Of a stretch of DNA of 64,000 bases, positions 1-8,153 are shown piece by piece. Under the pieces are notes generated by a model, which searched no databases, had not been told where the DNA came from, and saw only the letters and a list, made by a program, of their open reading frames with translations. Position numbers and translations under genes: made by a program. The stretch lies in contig CAYROO010000002.1 in the NCBI GenBank assembly GCA_964425915.1, positions 248,001-312,000 on the forward strand. The letters run 5' to 3'. Source of the DNA: Polycyclovorans sp964425915. Lineage in GTDB: Bacteria; Pseudomonadota; Gammaproteobacteria; Nevskiales; Nevskiaceae. How positions within the stretch are numbered: position 1 is the stretch's first letter; the number at the start of each line of letters is the position of its first letter.

Positions 1-256
1 GCTGGGCGTGCTGGCCGGCTGGTACACCACCGAGATCGGCAGACAACCCTGGCTGGTGCAGGGTGTGCTCAAGACCGCCGATGCCGCCGCACCCAACATC
101 GGCGCCGGCATGATCGCCAGCTCGCTGGCGATGTATTTGTCGCTCTACGCGGTGTTGACGGTGGCCTACGTCTCGGTGGTGTTTTACCTGGCGCGTAAAG
201 CCGACCCCCGCACCCCCACCCCGGCTGCACCGTACATCGCAGGAGCCTCCGCATGA
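1..256 (+). CDS. cydA: Cytochrome bd-type quinol oxidase subunit I, C-terminal end (partial)
   Basis: This is the last ~85 codons of subunit I of a cytochrome bd or cyanide-insensitive quinol oxidase; the gene enters from the left edge, reading in frame from base 2. The segment GWYTTEIGRQPW is characteristic of the family, and one hydrophobic helix follows (ASSLAMYLSLYAVLTVAYVS) with a short polar tail. The stop overlaps the start of the next gene in an ATGA arrangement, so the two subunits are translationally coupled. The haem-ligand region lies outside the window, so bd-I cannot be told from the CIO subtype. Confidence 0.9.
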   Translation, partial: LGVLAGWYTTEIGRQPWLVQGVLKTADAAAPNIGAGMIASSLAMYLSLYAVLTVAYVSVVFYLARKADPRTPTPAAPYIAGASA

Positions 257-1296
257 TCCCCGCCGACCTGGCCGGAGAAGCCCTCTGGCTGCCGCTGATC
301 TTCATGGTACTGATGGGCGTGGCGATGTTCGCCTACGTCGTCCTCGATGGCTATGACCTCGGGGTCGGCATGCTGCTGCCGTGGGCGAAGTCGGAGGCGG
401 AACGCGATCTGATGATTGCCTCCATCGGACCGTTCTGGGATGCCAATGAGACCTGGCTGGTCCTGGGGGTGGGTATCCTGCTGGTGGCCTTCCCGCTGGC
501 ACACGGCGTCATCCTGACCAGCCTCTATTTGCCGGTGGCGGTGATGCTGGCTGGCCTGATCCTGCGCGGCGTGGCCTTCGATTTCCGGGTGAAGGCGCGC
601 GCCGCCCACAAGCCCGCCTGGGATCGCGCCTTCTTCGTCGGCAGCCTGCTGGCGTCGGTGTCGCAGGGGGTGATGCTGGGGCTGCTGGTCACCGCCTTTG
701 ACCACAGCCTGCTCAACGGGCTGTTCGCGCTGGGCATCGGCTTCGGTCTGGCGGGCGGGTATGTGCTGCTGGGCGCTGGCTGGCTGATCATGAAGACCGA
801 GGGCGACCTGCAGACCCGCGCTGGCGGCTGGGCCCGCTACGGCCTGGTCATGGCGGCGCTGGGCATTGCTGGCGTGTCGCTGGCGACGCCGCTGGTCAGT
901 CCGCAGATCTTTGCCAAGTGGTTCAGCTTTCCCAATCTGCTGCTGCTGTCCCCGATTCCGCTGCTGACCCTGGGGCTGGTGGGTCTGCTGTTCCGGTTCA
1001 CGGGCCGCCTGCAACAGGATTTGCAGCAGGGCAATGCGCCCGGCGTGGCGCGCTGGGTCTGGACCCCTTTTGCCGGCGCGGTGGGCTTGTTCACGCTGGC
1101 CTTCTCAGGTCTGGCCTACAGCCTGTTTCCCTGGCTGGTGCTCGACCGCATCACCATCTGGGATGCCGCGAGCGCCCCCGAGTCGCTGAAATTCATTCTG
1201 GTCGGGGTGGTGATCGTGCTGCCGGCCATCCTGCTATACACGGCCTATGCCTACCGGGTTTTCTGGGGCAAGACATCGGGGCTCAGCTACGACTGA
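253..1296 (+). CDS. cydB: Cytochrome bd-type quinol oxidase subunit II
   Basis: Inner-membrane subunit II (347 aa) of a quinol:O2 oxidoreductase that pairs with the preceding subunit I. The protein is almost entirely hydrophobic helices, and the family segment NETWLVLGVG follows the first two of them. Length matches CydB/CioB (about 335-380 aa). The start is fixed by the ATGA overlap with subunit I and an AGGAG box 7 bases upstream (241-245). Nothing in this sequence alone separates CydB from CioB. A small third subunit (CydX) is not seen downstream, because the convergent fbp gene begins 11 bases after the stop. Confidence 0.95.
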   Translation: MIPADLAGEALWLPLIFMVLMGVAMFAYVVLDGYDLGVGMLLPWAKSEAERDLMIASIGPFWDANETWLVLGVGILLVAFPLAHGVILTSLYLPVAVMLAGLILRGVAFDFRVKARAAHKPAWDRAFFVGSLLASVSQGVMLGLLVTAFDHSLLNGLFALGIGFGLAGGYVLLGAGWLIMKTEGDLQTRAGGWARYGLVMAALGIAGVSLATPLVSPQIFAKWFSFPNLLLLSPIPLLTLGLVGLLFRFTGRLQQDLQQGNAPGVARWVWTPFAGAVGLFTLAFSGLAYSLFPWLVLDRITIWDAASAPESLKFILVGVVIVLPAILLYTAYAYRVFWGKTSGLSYD

Positions 1297-1307
1297 GCCC
1301 CCCAGGA

Positions 1308-2312
1308 TCAGCTTTCGGTGTGGTAGCGCACCACCCGTTCGACTTCGTTGCGGGAGCCCATGATCACCGGCACGCGCTGATGCAGCTTTTCGGGCTGCAC
1401 CGACATGATGCGGGCCTTTCCGGTGCTGGCGGCGCCGCCCGCCTGCTCAATGATGAAGCTCATCGGATTGGCTTCGTACATGAGTCGCAGCTTGCCGCCC
1501 TTGCTCTGGGTCTTGGCATCCAGCGGATACATGAAGACGCCCCCGCGGGTGAGGATGCGATGCACATCGGCCACCATCGAGGCGACCCAGCGCATGTTGA
1601 AGTCCTTGCCGCGCGGACCGCTCTTGCCAGCCAGACACTCGTCGATATAGCGCTGCACCGGGGCCTCCCAATGCCGGCTGTTGGAGGCATTGATGGAGAA
1701 CTCGTTGGTGTCCTCCGGGATACGGACATCGCGCTGGGTCAGCGTGAAGCTGCCGAGCTCTCGGTCCAGGGTGAACACATGGACGCCGGTGCCGAGTGTC
1801 AGCACCAGCAGCGTGCTCGGCCCATAGACGGCGTAGCCTGCCGCGACCTGTTCGGTCCCCGCCTGCAGGAAGGATTGCTCACAGGTGGGCTCCACCCCCT
1901 CCTTCACCCGCAGCACCGAAAAGATGGTCCCGACGCTGATATTGACGTCGATATTGGAGGAACCATCCAGCGGATCGAACAGCAGCAGGTAGCCGCCGGT
2001 GGGGTACTCGCCCGGGATCAGGCTGGGGTGGTCCATCTCCTCAGACGCCATCGCAGCGAGATGGCCGCCCCAGGCATTGGCCTGCAACAAAATCTCGTTG
2101 GACAGCACATCGAGCTTCTTCTGCGCCTCACCCTGGACGTTGCCGGTACCGGCCTCGCCCAGCACGCCGCCCAGCGCCCCCTTGCCAACGGCGATCGAGA
2201 TGCGCTTGCAGGCGCGCGCCACCACTTCCAGCAGCAGCCGTAGGTCCGCGTTGAGAGAGCCGTGGGCGCGTTGTTCCTCGATCAGGAACTGGGTGAGGGA
2301 AACCGGGTTCAT
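1308..2312 (-). CDS. fbp: Class I fructose-1,6-bisphosphatase
   Basis: Cytosolic gluconeogenic enzyme hydrolysing fructose-1,6-bisphosphate to fructose-6-phosphate. The 334-aa protein carries the metal and substrate motif LFDPLDGSSNIDVN near residue 115, MASEEMD before it, and the C-terminal segment FIIEQAGGAAS that binds the sugar phosphate. Length is normal for class I FBPase. The ATG at 2312 is preferred over a TTG one codon upstream. It lies 7 bases behind mscL, so the two are probably co-transcribed. Gluconeogenesis would be needed for growth on alkanes or fatty acids, which fits the rest of the window. Confidence 0.96.
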   Translation of the reverse strand: MNPVSLTQFLIEEQRAHGSLNADLRLLLEVVARACKRISIAVGKGALGGVLGEAGTGNVQGEAQKKLDVLSNEILLQANAWGGHLAAMASEEMDHPSLIPGEYPTGGYLLLFDPLDGSSNIDVNISVGTIFSVLRVKEGVEPTCEQSFLQAGTEQVAAGYAVYGPSTLLVLTLGTGVHVFTLDRELGSFTLTQRDVRIPEDTNEFSINASNSRHWEAPVQRYIDECLAGKSGPRGKDFNMRWVASMVADVHRILTRGGVFMYPLDAKTQSKGGKLRLMYEANPMSFIIEQAGGAASTGKARIMSVQPEKLHQRVPVIMGSRNEVERVVRYHTES

Positions 2313-2319
2313 CAAGGGA

Positions 2320-2724
2320 TCAGTCCTTCTTCAGCAGATCACGGATTTCGGTCAGCAGCTTGGCTTCGGCGCTGGGCTCAGGGGCCGGCGGCGGTGACGC
2401 GGGCGCAGCCGCTTCCTTCTTTTTGAGGTTGTTGAACAACTTCACGAACAGAAACACTGCCCAGGCGACGATGACAAAGTCGATCACGGTCTGGATGAAC
2501 TTGCCGTAGCCCAGGGTCACCGCCGGGATATCGCCCTCAGCCGCCTTGAGCACTACCACCATGTCGCCGAAATCGACGCCGCCCACCAACAGCCCGATGA
2601 CCGGCATCAGCAGGTCGCCCACCAGCGATGACACGATCTTGCCGAACGCGGCCCCAATGATGACGCCGACCGCGAGGTCGACGACGTTGCCGCGCATGGC
2701 AAACTTCCGGAATTCTTCCAGCAT
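2320..2724 (-). CDS. mscL: Large-conductance mechanosensitive channel MscL
   Basis: Inner-membrane tension-gated channel that vents solutes on hypo-osmotic shock. The 134-aa protein begins MLEEFRKFAMRGNVVDLAVG, the standard amphipathic N-terminal helix plus TM1 start, with TM1 containing GAAFGKIVSSL. TM2 (FVIVAWAVFLFVKLFN) is followed by a basic cluster (NLKKKE), a proline/alanine linker and a C-terminal helix ending in DLLKKD. The open frame extends upstream, but the conserved MLEEF start with a GGGGGA box in front fixes the true start. Upstream gene of an mscL-fbp pair. Confidence 0.97.
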   Translation of the reverse strand: MLEEFRKFAMRGNVVDLAVGVIIGAAFGKIVSSLVGDLLMPVIGLLVGGVDFGDMVVVLKAAEGDIPAVTLGYGKFIQTVIDFVIVAWAVFLFVKLFNNLKKKEAAAPASPPPAPEPSAEAKLLTEIRDLLKKD

Positions 2725-2761
2725 GACGTCCCCCGCCCCATTGAATGTGGGCGGAGTGTAA

Positions 2762-3646
2762 TCAGCCCTCGTCGCCGGGGAAACCAGGGCGGCGGGCCTG
2801 CAGTCCGGCCTGCAGATTCGGATAGCTCGGTTCGAAGCCGAGTTCGGCCCGTGCACGTGCCACCGAAAGGCGCTTGGCGCCCTCGATGAACGACCATTGC
2901 ATCGGTGTGAATTGGCTTCTCGCCGTCTCGTAGTCGATCTCCGGCGGCGGCGGCAGGCCAAAGTGGGCGGCCACCTGCTGGAAGTAGTCCGTCATTGAGC
3001 TGGGCTGCCCATCGCCGACGTGATAGACCCGCCCCGTCACGCCACGTTCGGCCGCCAACACCGCCACCGCGGCCAGATCATCGGCGTGAATGCGGTTGGA
3101 CGGTGGCGACTGATCAGCGCGAATCACCGGGGTGCCCGCGCGCAATCTTTCCAGCGGCCAGCGGCCCGGGCCGTAGATCCCCGGAATGCGCAGGATCACC
3201 GCGTCCACCGACGCTTCGCGCAAGGCCTGCTCGGCGTCGAGTCGCCGCCGGCCACGGTCATGCAAAGGCGCCGGCGGCTCGGTTTCATCGATCCAGCGGC
3301 CACCACAGTCGCCATAGACACCGGTGGTGGAACCGTAGATCACACGCCGCCCGGCCAAGGCGGGCAGCCAGCGCCGCAGGCGGGTGTCCTGGCCACCCTG
3401 TGGCGGTGGCGGCGCGCACCAGAACACCCAGCTGGCATCCGGCAGGGCCTCGGCCGGGGCCGTGTCCAAGTCCAGGCACATCGCCGCGATACCTTGTGCC
3501 TGCAGGGCCTCGGCAACCCCCGATCGTCGAACGATCCCGGTAACCTTCACCCCCTGACGCCGCAACCGCTGGGCGATGCGTGTGCCGACGTCGCCGCAAC
3601 CGACGATCAACGCCCTTCGGGCATCCGTTTTCTGCTGAGACTGCAT
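2762..3646 (-). CDS. NAD(P)-dependent epimerase/dehydratase family protein
   Basis: Extended SDR-type protein (about 294 aa from ATG 3646). A Rossmann nucleotide-binding motif occurs near the N-terminus (ALIVGCGDVGTRIAQRL). Further in are VIYGSTTGVYGDCGG, which carries the SDR Ser/Tyr region, and a conserved IPGIYGPGR and NRIHADDLA signature typical of NAD-dependent epimerases of the YeeZ/SDR_a5 kind. The substrate is not known; relatives are annotated as sugar-nucleotide epimerases. An in-frame ATG also exists at 3655. If ATG 3646 is used, its start codon overlaps the start codon of the divergent gene in the palindrome CATG (3644-3647). Confidence 0.8.
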   Translation of the reverse strand: MQSQQKTDARRALIVGCGDVGTRIAQRLRRQGVKVTGIVRRSGVAEALQAQGIAAMCLDLDTAPAEALPDASWVFWCAPPPPQGGQDTRLRRWLPALAGRRVIYGSTTGVYGDCGGRWIDETEPPAPLHDRGRRRLDAEQALREASVDAVILRIPGIYGPGRWPLERLRAGTPVIRADQSPPSNRIHADDLAAVAVLAAERGVTGRVYHVGDGQPSSMTDYFQQVAAHFGLPPPPEIDYETARSQFTPMQWSFIEGAKRLSVARARAELGFEPSYPNLQAGLQARRPGFPGDEG

Positions 3647-4640
3647 GTTCACCATCACCCTGTCCGACGGCCGTACATTCTCCGCCAAGCCAGAGCACAC
3701 CGTATTGGCGTCCGCCCGGGCGGCACAGGTGGTGCTGCCCTATGGCTGCGAATCGGGCACCTGTGGCGCCTGTCGGCTGCAGGGCGATGGCGCGGTGACC
3801 TACCCCGGCGGGGCCCCAGCCCTCAGCGAGGCCGAGCGCGCCGCCGGGCAGATCCTGACCTGTCGTGCGCAGCCACTAGGGGACCTGCAGCTGGCGATTC
3901 CGCCGCGGCTGGCCGGATTGGCGCCGCGGCAGGTCACGGTCAGGCTGCAGAGCCGCCGATGGCTCAGCGCCGATGTCCTGGGCATCACCCTGGTACTGCC
4001 GCGCGGTGCGCCGTTTCGCTATCTGCCGGGTCAATACGTGGATGTCCTGCTGCCGGAAGGTGGCCGCCGCAGTTTCTCGGTGGCCAATCCGCCCAACGGC
4101 GTCAGCCTCGACTGGCATGTGCGCGTCACGCCGGAAGGCCGCTTCGCACGCTGGCTGGTGGAGGCGCCGGAACGCAGCCTGCTGCGCCTCGAAGGCCCGC
4201 TGGGCAGCTTCTTCGTCCGCGATGATCCGCGTCCCCTGCTGATGATGGCCGGCGGTACCGGGCTGGCGCCGGTGCTGGCGCAGATCGAAGCCCTGCTGGC
4301 GGCGGCCGACCCCCGCCCGATCTCACTTTGGTGGGGCATGCGGCAGGCGGCGGACCTGTACCACCACGACACCCTGGTACGCATGGCGGCGGCCAGCCCC
4401 AGCCTGACCTACCACCCGGTACTACAGTCACCACCGCCCGACTGGACTGGTGCGCGCGGCTTCGTTCATGAGGCGCTGCTGGCGGCACATCCGGACCTCC
4501 GCGAGCACGCCGTGTACATGGCGGGTCCGCCCGCGATGATCGACGCCGCCAAGGCGGCGCTACCGGCCGCCGGGCTGCCTCCCGAGCATCTCCACTACGA
4601 CCGCTTCGAAGACGCCTTCAAGACCTGGCCGGGGCGCTAA
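3645..4640 (+). CDS. 2Fe-2S ferredoxin/FAD-dependent reductase
   Basis: Single-chain electron-transfer reductase (331 aa): an N-terminal plant-type [2Fe-2S] ferredoxin domain (residues ~1-90), then FAD-binding and NAD(P)-binding domains. Visible motifs are GCESGTCGAC plus a fourth cysteine at LTCRAQP (cluster ligands), PGQYVDV followed by RSFSVANPP (FAD binding, RxxS) and MAGGTGLAPV (NAD binding). The order matches phenol-hydroxylase or methane-monooxygenase reductase components and the CDP-6-deoxy-delta-3,4-glucoseen reductase family. The redox partner is not encoded next to it. It starts inside the beginning of the divergent SDR gene, so its promoter must lie in that gene's coding sequence. 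Confidence 0.85.
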   Translation: MFTITLSDGRTFSAKPEHTVLASARAAQVVLPYGCESGTCGACRLQGDGAVTYPGGAPALSEAERAAGQILTCRAQPLGDLQLAIPPRLAGLAPRQVTVRLQSRRWLSADVLGITLVLPRGAPFRYLPGQYVDVLLPEGGRRSFSVANPPNGVSLDWHVRVTPEGRFARWLVEAPERSLLRLEGPLGSFFVRDDPRPLLMMAGGTGLAPVLAQIEALLAAADPRPISLWWGMRQAADLYHHDTLVRMAAASPSLTYHPVLQSPPPDWTGARGFVHEALLAAHPDLREHAVYMAGPPAMIDAAKAALPAAGLPPEHLHYDRFEDAFKTWPGR

Positions 4641-4664
4641 CGCCTGGCCTTCGCGCATGAAAAA

Positions 4665-4691
4665 GGCCCGGACCGCCACGCGGTCCGGGCC
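4665..4691. terminator. Bidirectional intrinsic terminator
   Basis: Perfect 12-bp inverted repeat (GGCCCGGACCGC / GCGGTCCGGGCC) with a 3-base loop between two convergent genes. An A-run lies immediately on its left (4660-4664), giving a T-tract for the minus-strand transcript; the right side has a short GATTT. Confidence 0.85.
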
Positions 4692-4710
4692 CGATTTCAC
4701 CGGGCTCCGA

Positions 4711-7530
4711 TCAGAACAGGGTGATGGTCAAGCTGTCGCTGGCACGACCGCCGCGGCCATCCGATACCGTGACCCGGGCGCGCATCTGCGTTGCCGCACA
4801 GTCCGCGGTGATCAGCAGCTTGGCGGTGGCCTGGTCGGCATCGTTGAGCTGGGCCACACAGCTGCCGCCTTCAATGACCTCCCAGCTGTAACCGAGCGCA
4901 TCGCGGTCGGGGTCGGACGCCAGCGCAATCAGCGGCATCTCACCACCCGCGCGCGATTGGGCCGGTCCGGGCGCATGCACGAAGGGCGACAGGTTCCCGA
5001 GCGCCTGGTCGGCGACATCCTGCGACACGTAGTCCCGGGCAAAGCAGGGACGGTTGCCACAGACATTGAGGTAGCGATCCTGCAGCAGGAAGGCCTGCCG
5101 CTGGATGCCACCGGCCGGCTCAGCACGGGGGTCGCTGTGCGGGTCACGGCCGATCCGCGGCGGCACATTGGCGGTGGGCGAAGTGGCCGTTCCGGGATTG
5201 AAGGCATTGTCGAGCGGGCCGATGTCCCAGACCACCATCACCGAGCCGGACTCGCCATCCGCTGCGCTGCGCAGGCCCCAGTAGGGATTGACGTTGGAAT
5301 GCCGGCCGGGTTCAGTGCCAGGCCGATGCACCGCGCCCACAAAGCTGCGCGCCATGATTTCCGCGGTCACGTCCGCCACCTGGTGATCGCCGAACGCGAC
5401 ATTGAGCATCACCTCATGGTCCGGCGTCGGGTGACCCAGCGCGGTGAAGGCATCCGGCTGCCGCAGATGGTTGGCATAGCCATTGGTCTCGCCGCGATCC
5501 CAGAGCATCTGGATCAGCGACAGGATGAAGCTCTGGTCGAAGCTGTTGGGGTAGGCCAGATATAACAGCGACCCATAGGCATCGAAGTCGACACTGCGCC
5601 GCAGCAGGGTGGAATAGTTCATACCGGGCACGCCGAGCGACGCCCGGGTGAGGTCGGTGCTGGTGGCGACCACGACGCCCCCGATGATGCCGCCCTGGCT
5701 GTTGCCGTCATAGACCAGGCGATCGCGGTTGATCACCGAACGTCCGTCTGCCGTCTGGAACGCTGGGTGCGATGCGAATCCGTCCGGATGTTTCAGCAGC
5801 TTGCCGAGGAAATGGAAGTTCACCACGCTCTGCTGCACGCGGTCGGGCAAGGTCGGGAAGTTGCTCATGTCGAGCAGGAAGGTGACCACCGAAGGCACAT
5901 CGCGGGTGGCCATGCCGATCCAGTCCACAGCACAGTGCAGGATGTTCTGCTCGCGCAACCGCGCAGTACTGCCACCACCGACTTCCCGCAGGCTGCCAAG
6001 CAGGCCATGGCCATACAGCGTCGGCGTCGCGGGGCGCAGCCAGGTGTTGGCATCGTCGAAGCTGCCCAGCGCCGTGCGCGGGATTTCGCATTGGAACACG
6101 AACTGCTGTGTTGGCATCTGCGGGTTGACCTGCGGCACGTCACTGGCACTGTTGCCGTAGTACAACCGTGAGAACGGCAGCTGTCCGAGATCCTGCAGCA
6201 GGCCGAGCGCATCGGTCACCGGACCCAGCACATCGGACAGCACCGGCACCTCACTGCCGCCAACGGCATCGCCGATGCGGTTGAGGGCGGCGCAGTAGTC
6301 CACCAGATTCTGGCTGACCGGCGGTATCAGGTTGTCGCAGATGCCGTCCGGTAGCGTGAGGAAGTTGGGTACCGTCATCCGGCCGGTAATGCGGCGGATG
6401 GACGCGCCGTCGGCAAAATCCTGGACCTCGGTGATTTCAAAGGCGGGCGCCGACGTGCCCTGGGCGAAACGCGCGGTGTCGCGCATCGCCAGCACACGGC
6501 CGGCCGTGTTGCGGACACTGGCGACGGTGAAGTCCCAGGCCATGTACAGCTCGTCTCGCCGCACGCCGTTGCGAGCCAGCGTGGCGAACAGCGACTCCAT
6601 GTGCTCGCGGCGGGCGTTGACCGGCGCGAGATCACTGGCGTGACGGTCGCGGTAGACGCGGAAGCCAGCGGGCGCCTCCAGCAGCGCGCCTTCGCTGTCG
6701 CGCAGATTGCGCATGACCACGATGTAGCGGTGCCCGTCACGGAAGTTCACGCCGGGGCGCATCAGCAGCGCCGGCGGATCCACCTTGAAGGCACTGTTGG
6801 GTGCGATGCCACTGGCCTGCAGCGCTTCACCGATCGCTGCCAGGATCGGCTGCAAGGTCAGCGTGCACCCCTGATCCAGCCCGCCGGTCACCTGCGACAC
6901 GATCCCGTCGAGATTGCCCAGCGCATCGTCCAGCCCAGCTTCTCCGGCCACGAGGTTGACCAGATCAGCGGCGGTGCCCGGCGCGTCGCACAGGCTGCCA
7001 GCCGTCTCGCTGGCGTCGATTTCGGCCCAGATCGGGTGCCGCTCGCCGGTGTCGGCATCGATGACGAAGATGGGCGCGTCCGCTTGCAGCGAGGCCTCGA
7101 TATCGGTGACGTCATTGGCGCCGGTTGCGGCGAGGTCCAGGCCGGCAACGTGGGTCACGATCAGCTGTCCCGGGGAGAAGCCATCGTTGCGATTCCACTC
7201 GTCGGGCCGTAACGGCAGGCCCACCAGATTCATCGGCATGCCCAAGGGATTGAGATTCACTCGCCGGCCGGTAGGACTGCTGTCGTCCGACGCGGTGAAG
7301 AAGTCGTTGGGCCAGGGAAACTGGCAGTAATCGGGGTTGAGGAAGTCGCAACCCCGCAGCGTGGTCTGCAGCATCAGCGGTTGCAGCTCCGCGTCGAGGC
7401 TCTCGGACTGCAGCGGCGGCAGATCACCGCCGAGACCATCCAGCGGATCGCTGCTGCCGCAGGCCACCAGCAGACAGCTGGACAGCAGCAAGGGCCACAG
7501 ATGGCGTGGCAGGGCGGGGTTCAGTGCCAT
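4711..7530 (-). CDS. Large outer-membrane-type lipoprotein with alpha/beta-hydrolase-like motif
   Basis: Predicted lipoprotein of 939 aa; I do not recognise a named function. The start at ATG 7530 has GAGGAG close upstream and gives a signal peptide ending in the lipobox LLVAC. In the middle is LVYDGNSQGGIIGG, a GxSxGG-type nucleophile elbow, followed by a long helical region, which suggests a hydrolase fold like some secreted lipases or esterases. The C-terminal ~90 aa resemble an Ig-like/PKD domain (YSWEVIEGG ... RVTVSDGRGG). Cysteine pairs (CDFLNPDYC, CGNRPC) fit an exported protein. Hydrolase activity is an inference from the single motif. Confidence 0.7.
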   Translation of the reverse strand: MALNPALPRHLWPLLLSSCLLVACGSSDPLDGLGGDLPPLQSESLDAELQPLMLQTTLRGCDFLNPDYCQFPWPNDFFTASDDSSPTGRRVNLNPLGMPMNLVGLPLRPDEWNRNDGFSPGQLIVTHVAGLDLAATGANDVTDIEASLQADAPIFVIDADTGERHPIWAEIDASETAGSLCDAPGTAADLVNLVAGEAGLDDALGNLDGIVSQVTGGLDQGCTLTLQPILAAIGEALQASGIAPNSAFKVDPPALLMRPGVNFRDGHRYIVVMRNLRDSEGALLEAPAGFRVYRDRHASDLAPVNARREHMESLFATLARNGVRRDELYMAWDFTVASVRNTAGRVLAMRDTARFAQGTSAPAFEITEVQDFADGASIRRITGRMTVPNFLTLPDGICDNLIPPVSQNLVDYCAALNRIGDAVGGSEVPVLSDVLGPVTDALGLLQDLGQLPFSRLYYGNSASDVPQVNPQMPTQQFVFQCEIPRTALGSFDDANTWLRPATPTLYGHGLLGSLREVGGGSTARLREQNILHCAVDWIGMATRDVPSVVTFLLDMSNFPTLPDRVQQSVVNFHFLGKLLKHPDGFASHPAFQTADGRSVINRDRLVYDGNSQGGIIGGVVVATSTDLTRASLGVPGMNYSTLLRRSVDFDAYGSLLYLAYPNSFDQSFILSLIQMLWDRGETNGYANHLRQPDAFTALGHPTPDHEVMLNVAFGDHQVADVTAEIMARSFVGAVHRPGTEPGRHSNVNPYWGLRSAADGESGSVMVVWDIGPLDNAFNPGTATSPTANVPPRIGRDPHSDPRAEPAGGIQRQAFLLQDRYLNVCGNRPCFARDYVSQDVADQALGNLSPFVHAPGPAQSRAGGEMPLIALASDPDRDALGYSWEVIEGGSCVAQLNDADQATAKLLITADCAATQMRARVTVSDGRGGRASDSLTITLF

Positions 7531-7669
7531 GGTGCTCCTCCTCGAACGTCTATCTGCCGCAGTGGCCGTTTCGGCTTCCGCAGTCGTTGATGTTTCAGGA
7601 GTATGACACGCAGCCTGCAAGGCCCGGCCACAAAGGATATTTTTACCCGCCACCCATCCGGAGCCGCCG

Positions 7670-8149
7670 GTGCCCACCCTGGTTCTGAGCCTGGTTCTCA
7701 TGCTCGCCGCTCCCGCGGTCGCCGCGGTGGACTTGGTGCGCGTGGTTAAATCCGAGCGCCAGCTGTATCTGTTGGAAGACGGCAAGGTGGTGGGCCGCTA
7801 CCCGGTGGCCCTCGGCCGCAACGGCCGGGACGGCCACAAACAGCGCGAGGGCGATCTGCGAACACCGGAAGGGCGCTATCGCCTCGACAAGCGCAATGCT
7901 GACAGTGCGTTCTACAAGTCGATCCGGATCTCCTATCCCAACGCCGATGACATCGCCCGTGCCGAAGCCGCGGGGGTGCCGCCGGGCGGCGGCATCATGC
8001 TGCACGGTCAGAAGAACGGCTATGGCGAGTACTGGCACATCACCCAGCGCTACGACTGGACCGAAGGCTGCATCGCGCTGTCGGACGTCGACATGGAGGC
8101 GCTGTGGCAGCGCGTACCGCTGGGTGTCGCGATCGAGATCCTGCCCTGA
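7670..8149 (+). CDS. L,D-transpeptidase (YkuD domain)
   Basis: Exported 159-aa protein of the ErfK/YbiS/YkuD family, which cross-links peptidoglycan or attaches proteins to it in the periplasm. A short signal peptide (LVLSLVLMLAAPAVAAV) precedes the catalytic domain. The family signature is complete: IMLHG with the conserved His, then about 20 residues later DWTEGCIALS with the catalytic Cys. No LysM or peptidoglycan-binding domain is present. The start is a GTG with GGAG six bases upstream. Its stop lies 4 bases from the end of the convergent molybdoenzyme gene. Confidence 0.9.
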   Translation: MPTLVLSLVLMLAAPAVAAVDLVRVVKSERQLYLLEDGKVVGRYPVALGRNGRDGHKQREGDLRTPEGRYRLDKRNADSAFYKSIRISYPNADDIARAEAAGVPPGGGIMLHGQKNGYGEYWHITQRYDWTEGCIALSDVDMEALWQRVPLGVAIEILP

Positions 8150-8153
8150 TCGA

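Noticed and set aside
184..1014. A 276-aa minus-strand frame covering most of cydB
   Set aside because: Glutamine/histidine-rich, no family; it is the antisense shadow of a GC-rich gene.
2725..2961. N-terminal extension of MscL by ~79 residues
   Set aside because: The upstream residues have no membrane or family character, and the conserved MLEEF start has its own ribosome site.
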